NCBI GenBank assembly: GCA_037179385.1
Contig: CM074187.1
Location: forward strand, 12,091,450-12,155,449
DNA: 64,000 nt
Direction of reading: 5' to 3'
DNA from: Holothuria scabra
Taxonomy: Eukaryota > Echinodermata > Holothuroidea > Aspidochirotida > Holothuriidae
Shown here: positions 21,990-36,900 of the stretch, piece by piece
Layout: each line of letters begins with the position of its first letter
How positions within the stretch are numbered: the first letter of the stretch is position 1
Program-made: the position numbers and the translations under genes
The notes under the pieces: model-generated
Seen by the model: only the letters and a program-made list of their open reading frames with translations
The model's database searches: none
What the model was told of the DNA's origin: nothing

Positions 21990-24900
21990 GTAAGTTGCAA
22001 TGTTACAACTGCACTGTGTCAATATTTCTATAAAGACACGCATACTTGTCAATGGTGGAAAATGAGGTAGGCAGTTTTGAGCCACACAAATGAGGAAATG
22101 GTCAAATAGCTAAGAGACATAAAAGCTACCGTAGGTTGTGAAGGGCTCGTCCACAAAAACAATATATATTCTGACTGATGTCCTACGACTTCCCCTCAAT
22201 GGGTTGAAATTGTATGTTACCTTGATAGGAAGGTGTGTACCCAGACAAAGTACCTCGATTTCCTCATTTACAAACATACACAAAAGTGTTATCCAGATAA
22301 GGTTGTAACATACCAAACAGAGGAAGTTGCTCAAATTGATCCCAAAGCATGTTCTTACTACTACTCTATTGCAGAAGGGTGCCCCTGATCTGTTTCTCCA
22401 ACCTGTACTTCTCGATTGTCGGTGTTACCTTGGTTGGAAGGTGTGTACCCAGAAGAAGTACCTCGATTTCCACCATTAACAAATGCATCCAATCAAACAT
22501 TTGGTACCATGGGTACAAAAAGTTGGGAAGCTGGGAGATCCTTCCCAGGAACTTTGTGCATTTGGAGGGAAATTTTGACATTTAGAGGGAAGTTCCCTTT
22601 TCTGTTTTGGAAGAATTGTAGGAAATTCTGTCCTATTCCTGGGAAATTTTTCCCAGGAATAGGACAGTTATCTTGGATAATAGGAAATGCACTTAATTTT
22701 TTCTTGTGAATGAATAACTCACCTCTTCTGTCTCAAGACATTAAATTCATTAGGGGTGAACATGATGTGATTTGTGCCTGATCCATGACAGTACTGGGTG
22801 ACATCAACAGGAATCACCCCTTTGTAATTTTTATCTACATAACATTTGTAATAAAGTCCAATTTAATATTGCCTTGATAAGATAGCAAAGGTGAAGCATA
22901 TTTTACTGTTATCACATGTGGGTTGTTCGACCATTGCAAGAACAAATTCTTCTGTTTAGCTTCAAAACAGCATTGTTTCTATACTTTCATTACAATCAGA
23001 CTGATTAAATTGGCAAGTGAGTTATCAAACCTTTTCCTTGGTGACATTCTTGTGGGATTATGGGTGAATAAAAAGTGATCCTACCAAACTCAAAAACCAT
23101 TTTGATCTTCTCTTTAGACCATGTTCAAAATGGCCATTGTGCTATAACTTCAAATTGTTTGTCATGAAAGTGTTTGATGTAAAGCATTGACTCAATTTTT
23201 CATTTGTGTAATGTTTGCTTAAACTTAAAGAAATGTAGTTTAATTAAAAAAAAAACACATTGTCTCCTAAACCAGCAAAGGAAAAGAAGTGTCACAAAGA
23301 TATTTTCATCATAAATTTTAATGATTTAACATGTGATCTTCTATGGCAGAAGCAGATCGATGACCCTAGGTCAACAAGGCCAGACTCTGATGTTTTCAAC
23401 CAGTCATCAACTTTGGATGATCTTGTGTCTGATATACTGAATGACAGTGCTGAATCTAACACACCAGCCTCCTGTGCAAATCAGTTTACAGGTTGTACAA
23501 TTGCAAAGAAGTGAGTAGTTAATTTTTTTGTAATTTAATGGGGAAATACTCTTCATGAACATGACCACTTAGAGCGGTACAATTCAGTTGTCATGGTTTA
23601 TAATCAAAGAAATGTCACAAAAATATTTTCATCACAAATTTTAATGATTTAATATGTGAAATTCTGTGGGTATGTATGTACATTGTAACCTCACTCCAAA
23701 ATTTACCTGCTGTGGTTTATGGGAAATGGATCAGTTTGAAATATAAACATGACCACTAATATCTATAAGTCCATTTGTTGTGGTGTATTTGACTCATGTG
23801 GGCTTGCTTAGAATTGTTGAAGATGAAAGTGTAAATATGAACTTGCTACCAATTGTGATCTATTCAATCAGAATTTTCAAATCAGAGAGTTTAAATTGCC
23901 CCTATTGCCGTATCAAAAGCACAAGTCGTGTATGGATATTTCCCTCCAATAGTCATCTTTGCGCACTACCCTAATGAACAATTTGCGCATAGAACTGCAT
24001 TCTTGATTTCTATACATGGGGAGTTAACCAGGGGATGATTGGCATTGCATGAAATATTCATTAGAAGGACATTGGAAGGGCTGAGGTAAGAAATATCCCA
24101 GGCAAGCTGTTGAAGTGGGTGGGGAATGGGATTACCAGGTGTCAGGTCAAGACCATTTTTGGTAAGTGTCATATTATATTTTAGACCCTCCATCCTTTAC
24201 CATCTCTTATCACACACTTAAGGTAACTGTAGTACAGTAGAGAAAGGCAAAAGATTGAGCAAGCTGGTTGACCTTTGTGATTTGCTCTTCAAAGTGAAAG
24301 ATCTGATAACAAATATTTTTCCAATAGTTTTCAGGGAATTCCAATGAATATGCAGACAGCTCAGCATGTATCAGCTTTGCAGCAATTTAAAAATGGAACA
24401 ACAGAAAAGAATAATCATCTTGCTGATTGGCAGCAACATCAGACAAATGTTAATGGAGCAATTGGAACTGAACCAGTTATGACTAGTCTAGCACAAGGTA
24501 GGCACATGTAAACTTGGGAGTGTTTATAAAAGTTAGTTACATCTTCAGAGATTTTGAAATTAAACTATATTATACTGTACTGAATTTTCTGTTTTCAGTT
24601 TGTATCTCTTCAGTAGATTGAAACTGGTTTGTGAATCATGACAAAAAAGTCCTTTCAGTCCAAAGTGTTGTAGAAGCTGCTATACCTGCACAGTGTGTAC
24701 ATTTAAAGGACCAACCTCAAACTACAATTCTTGTTATGGTGTACCAAAATTCTCAATTGGCTCAGCTCTTTGAGTGAGAGCTAATTCAAACAGTGCAGAG
24801 TACAAAAGCTTATATTACATAATAGCATGAACTGTACTGAAAGTGCTTTGATTATACACATTTAGCTTTCAGTACTCACCCTGAAGCAATAATAAACTGA

Positions 24901-27900
24901 GATTGTTCATGGCTGGATGAGGATGAGTTTCAGACAAATGTGGGAGGGGCTTAGGTAAGAAAGTTAGGGAAATTGGTATTGTTTGTGGTGAGGAAATTGA
25001 GCCTTTAAGCAAGTAATGACTTGTGGTGTTTAATAAACTTTGTTCCAGTGAGTACACTATGCTTGGCAGTATCATGTCCAGATTAAGCAGGGATGTGAGG
25101 ATACAGTATTTCTGGCTTGACTAAACCACAGAATGTGAAAATTACTGATCATCACTAATACCACTTTCCCAAGCTGTGCTGTAGGCTTATGCCGGATTGT
25201 GGGGTTATGGCTATTATCAGCTAATGATTACAATCATACTAGAAGTGGTGTCTTTCTGAGATGTCTTATGTGGCACTGTGAAATTTCCCTTCTCTTCAAA
25301 GAAAATTATACTGCCTGGCAATCAATACAACAAAGAATATCAACAACACAATGTTGAACTTAAAAGGAATATATTAATACCATACAGACTTACAGATAGC
25401 AAAATTCACCTAGCTTACAACTCATCCTCTCACCGTAAACAACAATTTTTGTAGTTTCTCAATAAGCACAGCTCTTTGAGTGGCAGCTAGTTCAAAGAAT
25501 GCCGAGTACTGAAGTTCATATTCCACAGCATATGCAGTTCTGAGAGTGTTTTCCTTACACATTGGGGTCCTGTCAGTATACTCACCCTGAAGTAACATAC
25601 TGAGATTGATTCTGTCTGGATCAGGATGAATTTTAGACACTTGTGGGAGGAGCTTAAGTAGATTAAAAGCATTGAGACATTAAAAGTCAAAACTTACCTC
25701 AAAGTTGAACAAATTTCTCCAGAGAAGAGGTTGGGACCCGTAGTAGTGATTGGTATGTGTTATCACAATTTTCACTCTCCCATTGCAGGGTGAAGTTTTA
25801 ACATGAGAGGTTGATCCCACAGAACACATACACAGCCATACAGCCCAAGTATTTAGTCATACCTGTAAATCTAATCCAACAGGTGCATAGTTCTTGTGAT
25901 CTTTTGCATGCTTTCCCCTCCTCTTCATTATTAACTTGAATGTGACAAAAATTACATCAGGAAAGGTATAAATTTTCCATAGAATCTGAATTCATTTGTA
26001 AACTTATAGCTAAATTTATTGTTTTGAAAAAAAGTGTGTATCAAAATATACCCAGTACAGGCAACCTTGAAAGTCCATAAAATAAACTGGCACTGAAGGT
26101 CAAATATTCCAATTTGTTGCCAGACTAAATTCCCACTTCATTGCCAACTCTGATACAAGTCAGTTCTGTGGAATCATCTTGGCATGAAATTCTGGCATTG
26201 GTACAGCACATTCCAAAGAAATATTCCTCTTTTTCCTTCATAAACAACATATTTACTAGTTGTCAACTGTATACTATCCCCTCATTCAATAATGCTGAAC
26301 ACTCCAGCTGGGAACAGTTGCTTTTAAAGTTTGATACCAGTCATAGCTGACACATGACAGGAACCTTGGATTAAGTCAAGTTCAGGGGAGTATTGTGTAT
26401 GCATTTATCCATCTAGTTGTTTAAATAGGAAATGTCCAGTGACCAGCACAATGGAGGCAAAGTAGTTGCATTGTTATGAAGTGGAAAAACAAAAGCCATG
26501 ATGATATCATGATTTATTATTGTTCCCCATGGGTACTTAACATTTTTCAAATGAATTGAAGGTCAGTTTATACTTTTGGGTTGCCCATTTCACAAAACCA
26601 AAAATCTTAATTTATATTTGAATGATAAATTTAACATTCAGTACCACTGGGGTACTGGGATTTCATTCAATTGCTTACATGACAGTAAAATGCCCATTAG
26701 CCTGCAATTCCAAGTAGTTGTGCACAACTCTGAAAAGATGTATTAGAAATGGTCAGTTATTTGCACATTCTGAGGTTTTGGTCCAGAGACTCCAGCCAGT
26801 TGTGTCGTATTCACAACTGGCTTGACTATAACCACATAATGTGCAAGTTACTGACCATCACTAATACAACTTTCCAGAGCTTTGCAAGACTACTGGGGAT
26901 TGTAGGCTTTTTGGCATTTTCATGGCTGCACAAATTTGAAAGGGATAATGAATTCACTTTTTTATCAAATTAAGCTCCTAGTTAGTTCTCCTTGATGAAG
27001 GTGCCTAAGACGTCCCAAAAGTTGAATATGACACAAGAGTAAAATGGAATTTGGCAATCACGTTTCTTATTTTATACTGTATCATGATTTACAAATTTGT
27101 GTATAAAACTTCTTGACATCATCATGATCATTACTTTTGTAACAACCCAACAGAAAATTTCCTTCCATACCCTGCAGTCCACATTCCAATAATCAAAGAG
27201 TTTCTATGAGTTTCAAAAGGTCTGGTTTATGCCAAGGGTAGTTTTGTAACATTTATGATTGTCCAATTCCCATCAACAACCAAAGGGAACCCACTGAAAC
27301 CAAAGGGTTTTTTACAAAGGGTATCCTTTGAAACAAGTGATGATTGAAAGGTAATATGTCATGTTTCTTTTTGCTGCAGGTTCACAACATCATGGGTTAT
27401 TTACAGGTGGAACCAAACATAATGTTAAAGCCGAGTGCTCATCATATGCTGATGTAGCAAGGGGCTCAGTGTCTACTCCGTCAGTCGCTAATGGTAGCCA
27501 AGCTCTTGCTCCCCAAAATAATCATTTCAGTACACCAGCAAAATTACCATTTCTCAAACAGGCTGATTTCAATGGTAGGTCAGCCATGGAAAGTATGAAT
27601 ACTGATTTTAGCACCCTTCACAATGCATTAGACATCAGTGGTGGTAAGAATGGATATAATTTTAATCACAAATTTTCAAAAGAGAGAAACTTTAATGATT
27701 TGAAAGAACAATCAGGTTTGAAGAATGGCTTTGAAGGGGTCAGAAATTGTGGTGATTTTGGTGGAAATGGTCACTTTTGGAAACAAAATAATTTTACTCA
27801 TCAAGTTGGGTTTGAAAGCAACCATCTTTTTAAAAATGGTGTGAACAGAGGTGACATTAATCAGTCGAATTTTATGTTCCCACCTGGTTTCAACCGGCCT

Positions 27901-30900
27901 TCTTTTCTTGGACCAAATTTCACCAGTGGTACTGGAAATCCCCTGCCAGTCAATAAATGCAGGTTGCCATTACAATACATAAATTCAAGAAATGCACCAA
28001 TGGGTTACCAGGCTGAAAATTATTTCAGTAATGCACTATTACAACAAGCATCAGGGATTACTGGGCTTCCACCTGTTTTCCATGGCTTACCTGATGGTGC
28101 TACCCCAGATGGCCAACCTGCTGATGTCAGTAGATTGAAGGACTATGTTGGTGGCACCCTGCAAGGGAGTTTGAACGGCTGTTACAGTGAACTTCACAAC
28201 TTGGAAAAAGAACGCAGGAAGGTATGGTAATGCTAAAGATGTGGTAATATCAAAGTATGTCAGATCTGTCTTCTTTCTTTTTTGATCATGCAGACAACTG
28301 CATGGGTCATTGATGGTGGGTGTGCATAAGATGGACAAGTTCTTTGAAGTTAACAAACTGCGGTTAATCTAAAATAGTCCCCTGTCATAGTACTATGCTT
28401 TCTCCCATTAGGGAGTAAGAAGATTGTTTTCTTCTGCTAGCAGAACCATTGATATACTTATCTTTGCTTCAAGTTCTGCTTGGTTGACTTTGAGAACATT
28501 TGCTAATTGATACTAATCTATGGTCCATGTCCAAATGCCTGATTTGCCAGGTATGGGCATGGGCGTCCGCAGAAATTTTTGCAAGGGGGGGCAAGGTCAT
28601 TTATGGATGATTGAATTGTGTACACTATCTAAGCGGAGCGCCACCATCGGTTGGCGCGGAGGGTACAAGAAAATTTTGGGCCTTACAAACCCTCCAGATG
28701 GCCGGAAACGACACTTGGCGAGTGTTATAAGCTGCATGTACCCAGCCCTGAAACAGGGATTTCATGTCTGTAATTTTTAGATTTTTAGAATTTTCAATGT
28801 AAAAAAATGTTGAAGGGAAATCTGCCTCTCGGTCACGGCCTCGCACGCCTATTCACGATAAAACTTACAACTGTCAAACAGCCTATGTATGCCTATATCC
28901 GTTACCCAATAATGAACCATGTCCCCCCACCCCCCCCCCATTCACCTTGTATATCCGAGTTACATCTGCGCGTCGCCACTTGAGATCAGCACGTGACCAA
29001 AGCAAGACCAACGCATTCATCAATAGTCGGATGCCATATGCACACTACATACCTGACAACTAGTACAATTTTGGCAAAGTTTTTGCAATTACAAATTTCC
29101 AATAGATATCACGAATGATGGTCCCAAAATTACGATTTCACTATTCAGCATACCATCTCCTCTTTTGCTATTTCTGGTCAAATGTCCGTTTATTTCAGTA
29201 GAAACTGACGCTGTGAGTGAAGATATTTTAATGATTTATTTTTATTTTTTTTTATTTCAATTTTTAGTTAATTTTTTTCACAAGTTTGATTTTCCAGGGG
29301 GGGGCAAGTGCCCCCCCTTCCGGACGCCCATGGGTATGGGGTTAACAGAGTTAGAAAGCAACTGTCTTTCAAATGTGTGCATGTTTGTTTGTGATGCAAT
29401 AGTGTAGATATAATTGGCCATATTCTTTGGTTTGTTCTCTTGTTTGTTTACTAAAAGTCTCATTGAATGTAAAAAATAGGTACTGGTATATGGATTACGA
29501 CCTGATCTTGTACAGTGAAGTTTTTATGATCAATTCCTGGAGGAAATGGTGCTTAAGTGTTACTGCACAATGGACATGCATTCAGTACAGGATATGGGCA
29601 TTTGGAAAAAAATTATCCTTTGTCCAACCTTTGCCAGAACAGTTATTGATACCAATTACTTGTCCATACAAGCAGTTGAAAATAACCCTGAAGGTTGAAA
29701 TATGCATTCAGTTTATCTCAGTATAAACTAAAAAGGGATCTGGCCCTTCAATACTGGGTAAGTAATGCAATTGGCCCTCTCTTTTGTTAGCACTGACTTC
29801 AGAATTTGTTGTTATTGTAATATTAAAGTCCCTAAGTTGAGGTAACCATGAAAGCTCTCTTTAAAGTCAGATATTTATTTCATCATGAGTATGTTCCAGT
29901 AGCTTACTGACAGGCCAGTGTTTTTAGAAGAGAAGAAAGTTTGAAAAAAGAGGGCAATATTTGTTCCACGATTTTGACATTTTGTAGGTAGATGGGATGA
30001 TTAATTGTTGGTTTAACAGATAGCTCCTGGTCATGAAATAATTCCCAGCTTTCAACAACTAAAGTTGTAATGGATGTGAGTGATTTTTTTGGAGTCCATG
30101 CAAAGTGTGCACAAATGTTTTGTCAGATATTATATTGGTCAAAGCTGTGGGGGTCCCAGTGTGTACAAGAGAATGGAGATAAACTTGCATGAGGCAAATT
30201 AGGCAAGATCTTGAATCCAGTGAGCATAGGTGTAGTGGTTCTTTACAAACCTGCAGTAGGCAAAATAGTGGGATGGGCAGAAATGGCTTCCAGGAGAACT
30301 AAATGTGTAGACCCTTCATTAGCAGTAACTTCAGTATTTGGGGGACAACAAAATTTCACCAGCCTTTGTTAACCCTGTCCTCTCCCATCCCCCTTCCCCC
30401 ATTTTTGACCAATAACCTGGTTTTGTTAGAGAAATTTGGAAAAAAAGCAACTCGAATAGATGCAAAATAGTCATATTGTTTTAAGAAGAAAAGCTTGCCC
30501 GTGTTTTTGAATTGTTAAATCATGATGCAGTGTAACATCATTCTGCAATATTGTAGAAGTCAGTAACCAGCAAATATGCATGGCCAATGTCTCATTTAAA
30601 GTGACCCATGCAGAAGAATTAGTGATGTTCTCTTGTTGGAAAAATTAAATCTCCCGAGTCATGTGGTTTATGCAGGTGTAAGTACTTGAAAACCAATTGT
30701 GAACTAATATGCAGAAGCAGGTAATGGCCTCAGGCTAGCCAGCCCTTGATCATTTAGGTCAATCTGCCAACAAGATTGCCAACCACTCAAAATTTATTAT
30801 GACTTTTTAGCTTCCCTTGGGCATCCACATGGACTTTTGACTGGCATCAATCTAAATAAGCAATGCACCAGCTAGCAAATTGTAGGATGGTGATGGCATT

Positions 30901-33900
30901 AGGAAGACAGTTATTTTAGAACTCTCCTTTACCATATACCTAATGGTTGGGGCATGTGACCCAAGTTGATTAGCATCAATTACCAAATTAAGCAGCTGGA
31001 AGTCACCCAAGTATAAATAAAGATAAGGAAATACATTGTTCTGCTAGCTGATCAGCACAAACCATCTTCCTGCTTACTGATGGGGGTGAAACAGAAGATT
31101 ACAAGGGACTCATGTTTGAAGTTTTGTTTTGGAGGTTAAATTAATCATGATTTGTAAACTTCAAAGGACATATCTATCTCATGATTTCTTGGTAGCTTAG
31201 CAGATTTGGGTAGAATGAAACTTCCTTACTGGAACTGCAAAACCCTTCAAAATAACATAAACTCAGTAGTGACTATTTAAGAAGTATTTTTGCACCAAAA
31301 AGGGGAAAAAAAGTAAAAAATGGGCCTGCCAGCCGTTACATTATGCAAAATCTGCAATTAGGTTTAGGTTGCAAATTGCAATGTTAACACCTTGACTTTG
31401 TTGACCGATTAAAATTTTTCTTGCAACAATGAACTGGGTGAAATGTTTTGATTATCCCTCTGGCAAAGAAATTCAGGACACTTTATGAATTGTAATTAGA
31501 CTTTATTGCAGATGCCAATGAAAAAAGTTCGCTTTTTGACAAGGCTGTAGAGTACAAAGGTTTGCAATTTATCTCCATGCTTAATGAAGGTATGGAACTA
31601 TGTGACAATCAACAAACCATCAGAAAGCTACCATCCAGTTCCATCCCAGCAGAAAATCCCCTTTGAGACCCTTTGTCCAAATTCCCTTAAACAAAGGGCT
31701 TCAATGGGTTCCAAAGGGTCCCATTTTAAACCCTTTGGGTTCAAAGGGTAATACCCCAAAGGGAATGATCAGCTGGGATAGCTGCTTAATCTGCCCACTG
31801 ATAATGGACCATTCAGCCATATATTGATGCAACTACTGTAAGTGTGACCAGGGAGAGCTTCATGCACCCTGTAGACAATATGGCAGCTCTCAACTAGCTA
31901 CAGAAATGTCTGAGCATGCAAGGAATTTTAAAGTCTCAATTCTCTCATCCCAAACAGTATCAATTCTCCTAAACCTTCTTAATTAAGCCCCTCACACAAT
32001 TGTCTGAAATTCACCCTCATCCAGACCCAATCTCATTTTATTGCTTCAGGGTGAATATAGAAAGCTCAATGTGTATAATCAAAACACTATCAGAACAGTT
32101 CATGCTGTGTAATGTAAGTTTTGGTAATATGCATTGTTTGAATTAGCAGTCAATCAAAAAGCTGAGCCAATTGAGAGAGTTTCTGTTACCCTGTACTATA
32201 AGTGTAGTTTGGGGTGAGAGGATTGTCGCTTTAAACTGCGAAAAAATGTGTGTGTTGCTGAGAATTAGAGAGGAGTATTTCCTACTTTGCAGAAATGGAA
32301 ATTGAGTGAGGTTGGAAAATTCAAACCAAAAAAAAGTAACAAAACACAAAACATCAGACCTCCCCTCAAAAAAACAGAAAAAAAAATCAGGAAAACTTCA
32401 AGATTTGCATTAGGCATAAGCTACCTCTTTGCAGTCAGGGCAATGTTTGTTTACACAATTCCTCATGCTTCAGTGGCTGCACAACCAGCTTACATGTGTC
32501 CAAAAAGATAAGCCTATTGTCCTGGTCTGCTGAGGCAGCTCTGGTTGCAAACTCGGCTTGCACTGATTAAACAGTCTCTGCCTTTATGAATGAGGTTTTC
32601 AATGGGACTCTTTGTTTACATAGTGCTGGACATGGCAGCTACTATTGACAGAAAGCTGATAATAGGAAGTCGGGATGACCTTGCTGTAACATCACTTTTT
32701 GAACGAAAAGTGGGGTGTCGGGTATAAATTGTATAGAGGCAACCTTATGCCTAATGGGTTGATTAAAAGAGGAAGACATACACTCCCATAGATTTTGTAT
32801 GTTTTAGAAATGTACATCTCTTAGTTAACTAACACAATTTTGTATGCATAGTTGGGAGACATTGACTGAACAGCTAAGGCTAAGTTTAGGCCCCTTCACA
32901 CCAAGTTGTTGCATTGCTTTATGTGCATTCTTCATTTATGATAAGAAGATTTAAGGAATGTTTAGTACTGTGGTACTGTCTGTGTGGAGTGAATATTATT
33001 GAGTCAGCAAATGTGCAGCTGTATAGTATGTGGCTGTTCATACCTCTTATCAGAGGGAGCTATTTTTAGTACCGTCCTGGTGTAACAGTATATTACTAAG
33101 TTTACCCAAAGTACTGTGATATTTTTGCAATTTCAATACTTTGTTCATGTCAACGAAAACTGATCAACCTATAAGTCCACGGCCATCAATATAAACTTTC
33201 TCAAGTTTAAACAAATTATTTTGTTATGTTCATGCTTAGGGTGATCCCAGGATTTTTCCCACAAGCCCAGTTTGGGAAGGGGCATTAACTTGAATTCTTG
33301 GGGAAAAAAATTGTGGTGATTGTCAAATTAAAAGATGATTGAAGGCAAATTTTTTAGCTCGTGACATGCGTTCGTAAAATAGCCCTTTACCAAAACTGTC
33401 TACCACTAAACAGTCTAAAACCCAACTTTTGGGTGGTAGGTCAGGTTTTTACTTGATGTTTACATCCACAGTTTATAGCCACTCCAATGTTTAATAGGTT
33501 TCACCATATTTTTATTGATTTTAGGGTTGGAGTGGCTACAAACTGTAGGTACGAACATCAAGTAAAAACCTGACTTAACTGCCCAAAAGTCGAGTTTTAG
33601 ACTGGTTAGTAGTTGGCAGTTTTAGTAAGGGCTATTTCATGTAATGTGTCCTGAAGAATTTGGGATATCTGCTGTACATACTATGTTGAAAATTTGAGAT
33701 TTTAATGGAAGAAATTGGGAAATATTTGGATTTTATGGAAGGAAATCATAAATATGTGAGATTTCCAAGCAATATTTTGGATAAATGTTGAAGGACCTGC
33801 CATTCCTATAGAACTAAGTAAAGTGGAGCATATTGCCATGGCACCCAAGGGTTGTTGTCATGAACATGTAGAAACTGGAAAATTTCTCCAATGGTGGTGC

Positions 33901-36900
33901 ATTTGCATTATTTTCCTTAAGTTAATGCAATTGACAATTTTTTCGAAAAAAATTACACTCTAGAAGGAAAATGTGCATGTACCTCTTTTGATATAAATTT
34001 TGTCAACTTGAAGGCACCAGAACATGATGGAAGAAGAGTGAGAAAGAGTTTGAAATAATTTTGCACCAGTTGAACTTCATGTACAAGGTTGATATGATTG
34101 GTCAGTTGATCTAGAAATTTTGCAGAAGTTGTAAATATCTGGGATCAATGTGTTTGCTAATTGAAGGCAGTAGAGATGAGGTAACAGTGATAGGGGGGTC
34201 TAAGAGAGCTAAAGTTTGCTACCTGGATCTAATGGCTGAAATCCCTTATGCATTGAACTGTCCAAGTGAGTCTAATATGCTGCTTAAATGCCCATTCCTG
34301 AAATGCAGCATGTTCTGGAGCACCACAATTAAAACAGCAACTTTGTTATTCAAAAACATAAATAAATTAATATGCATGATTCTGGTGTACCAATTGGCTT
34401 TAAGTTGTACTAAATGTAATGTTTCGTCAGCTAAACAATATGATACCTCCAGTATGTGAATATAGAATCTCCTTTAATGTATAATGATCTTAAATACCCT
34501 CATTTATAGGAACCCATCAGCTTAAAAATTAAGATTCTATTCTTGAAATGTTTATCTCTTGCTTAATCTGTGGGCTTGGTTTTGTACTTGAGGTAACCAC
34601 AAATAAGAGAATTTAAGTGTGCACTGTGAGTTTATCTATTGTGTAAGGAACAGTAGAAAAGTTCCTCACTGGCCAGGGATTTAGTGTAAGTCTAGAAGTG
34701 ACAGTGCCTTTTTACAATAAAGTAAGATTTTTTTACCAGGATTCCCTATTGTGATTGTTCTGATTTTTAAGCAGGAGAGATCTTACTGATAGCAATGGAA
34801 CTCTTAATTTGTTATGCATATTGAGTCAACATTATCTATATGTTCATCTTCCTTGCAATGTTTACCCTTATAATGCTGCATTAAGTTGTGAGTACTCCCC
34901 AATGTTGTACATTATTAAAGCCCAGTAGCTACAGTCACTCACATTCTTCTCTGAAAAAAAGAATTAAGCTGCTATCATTTTAGTCAGCTGCCACCACAAT
35001 CTAGAACATCAGCTTAGAAAGCAGAATTTCTTTAAAGCAATTTGTGGTCTGTGAAACAGTTCCATGCTCAAAGGTATATCTCTCCCAACTGACCAGTTGT
35101 AATCTCCTCTGAATGGGCCAAAATGGCATTGCTTTGTATTTTGACATGTAGTCTGTCCCTATGAAACTTTCTTGAGAAATATTCTCACACTGTATCAACT
35201 GGGATTGCTAATATACTGTATCAAGAACAGAGTATAAAAATGAACGAAAATTTCACTGGGATGCTTAGAATATATTCCCCAATCTGTAACATTTCGGTTA
35301 TGACATGTTTCATAAAGTTGGGTCTGGACTGTTCTTTTATACAGTGTTCTTGTTAACCTGTAATTTTTCCTGAATCAAAGACTGAAATTGTGCATTAAAT
35401 TACCAATCTCACATTTTTGTTTTTTCAGTATGAGATAGAATTGGCCCAAAAGTTTTTAGGTAAGAGGATTACCAGCTCCAATGGAATAGCTGTCATACCT
35501 TTGCCGTCTGATTCAACTCCTGTAGACCAGCTCATTTGTGACATGTTTAAAGAATATAACCGGGTGAGTTAATCTGATTTCATGATTGCTTGGAGACACT
35601 TGTAAACTAGTGTCATTCGTTATCACTGGTCACAACAGATTCATTAATCAGTTCAGACAACTTGATGTCTCATTTCAATTGGTGTTACATATATATATGT
35701 TATGTTTCATTTGTTTCTTTGCTTCTAGTGCAATGACATTTTCAGGTTAAACATAATACAGGATAATGAAATGTGAAAGACAGTGCAATATGAAGGCAAA
35801 GAATTTGTTCAGAGTGCATTGCTGAAGTTCCTCCTGCATGTCCCAATGACTGTAATGTGCCCATTTATTAAGTTCATCTTCCTTGTATTTTTGCAATTGC
35901 ATTTCAAATATATCTATGTATATTTTCCACATTAAGTTGCTTTGTGATTCTACAACCAAAAGGATAGCTTTCTTTCTGCCACTAGACTTGTTTTAGAGGA
36001 AGCATACTGCTATGAAATTTAGTCCTTCAAAGGCTCTTGCACACGCTCAGAATTTCAGTCAATCCATTTCATATTTTCTTTGTCATCCTAGTAGTTTTTC
36101 AACTTATGCAGATTCATACAGTCTTCCAGTGAAATGAAAGCAAACTAGAGCATGCTGTGATGTTGCTTCTTGAGAAAACAACTTAGACACCCCAGTAGAT
36201 CAAAGGCATTGTGGGGTATACAATAACTGGTATCTGAGTTTGTTACATGATCTCTGCCCTCAAATGAGCTATGCTATTTGTGTTCACAAATGTGTGAAAA
36301 TCAACAAACACATGCTTGACTGACCTGTTAGCTAACCCCAAATGATATGCAACTTTTTGTGTATTTTAATATATCTGTTACTGTCAATCAATTAACCAGA
36401 TGTGAAATATGACTATATCAAGTGTGTACATAGTACACTTCATTTCTTCCCTGAAGCTATAAGATGTAACCAGATAGAGAAGGAGGATGTAACAAAAAGT
36501 AAGAGAGAGTGTTTCATCATGAGAAAGAAAATCCCTTTGTTTAAAAGTTGGTCAGTTGTACTCTGCTTGGATCATGAGATTATCTTTCCATGCTATCTTT
36601 TTATCTGCTAGATTATAACCCTTACAAGCAAAATCAGGGGTTTGACTAAAGATGGTTTGCATGCCAACATTGACAAGACTTTGGATCAATGGAATGAGGC
36701 AATCCAATTGGTAGAAGCTCATAGGAAAGCAGAAATATCACACAGCCTGAGGAAGCTGTCCCCAGAGAGTGTTAAACAACTGTACAGCCAAGGTATTTCA
36801 AATTTTGTTTGCTGAAACAGTCAAAATGGGGTTGAAAGACAGTGGCATCGCCAGAGAGGGGGGCAGGCTGCAGAAGCCCTCTAGTCAAATGACTTTCCCC

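Larger units (their letters stand above)
28222..35428 (+). other. meioc: Largest meioc intron (7.2 kb)
   Basis: Holds a hAT element (28558-29332), an AAAGGG-type MITE (31625-31785), a TTAA MITE (31932-32230) and a foldback MITE (33355-33650). I recognise nothing in 29.4-31.5 kb and 33.7-35.4 kb. Open frames such as 34148-34459 carry no domain. Confidence 0.6.

Noticed and set aside
22628..22667. Pre-miRNA
   Set aside because: The 2-nt loop and 19-bp stem are too short for a normal precursor.
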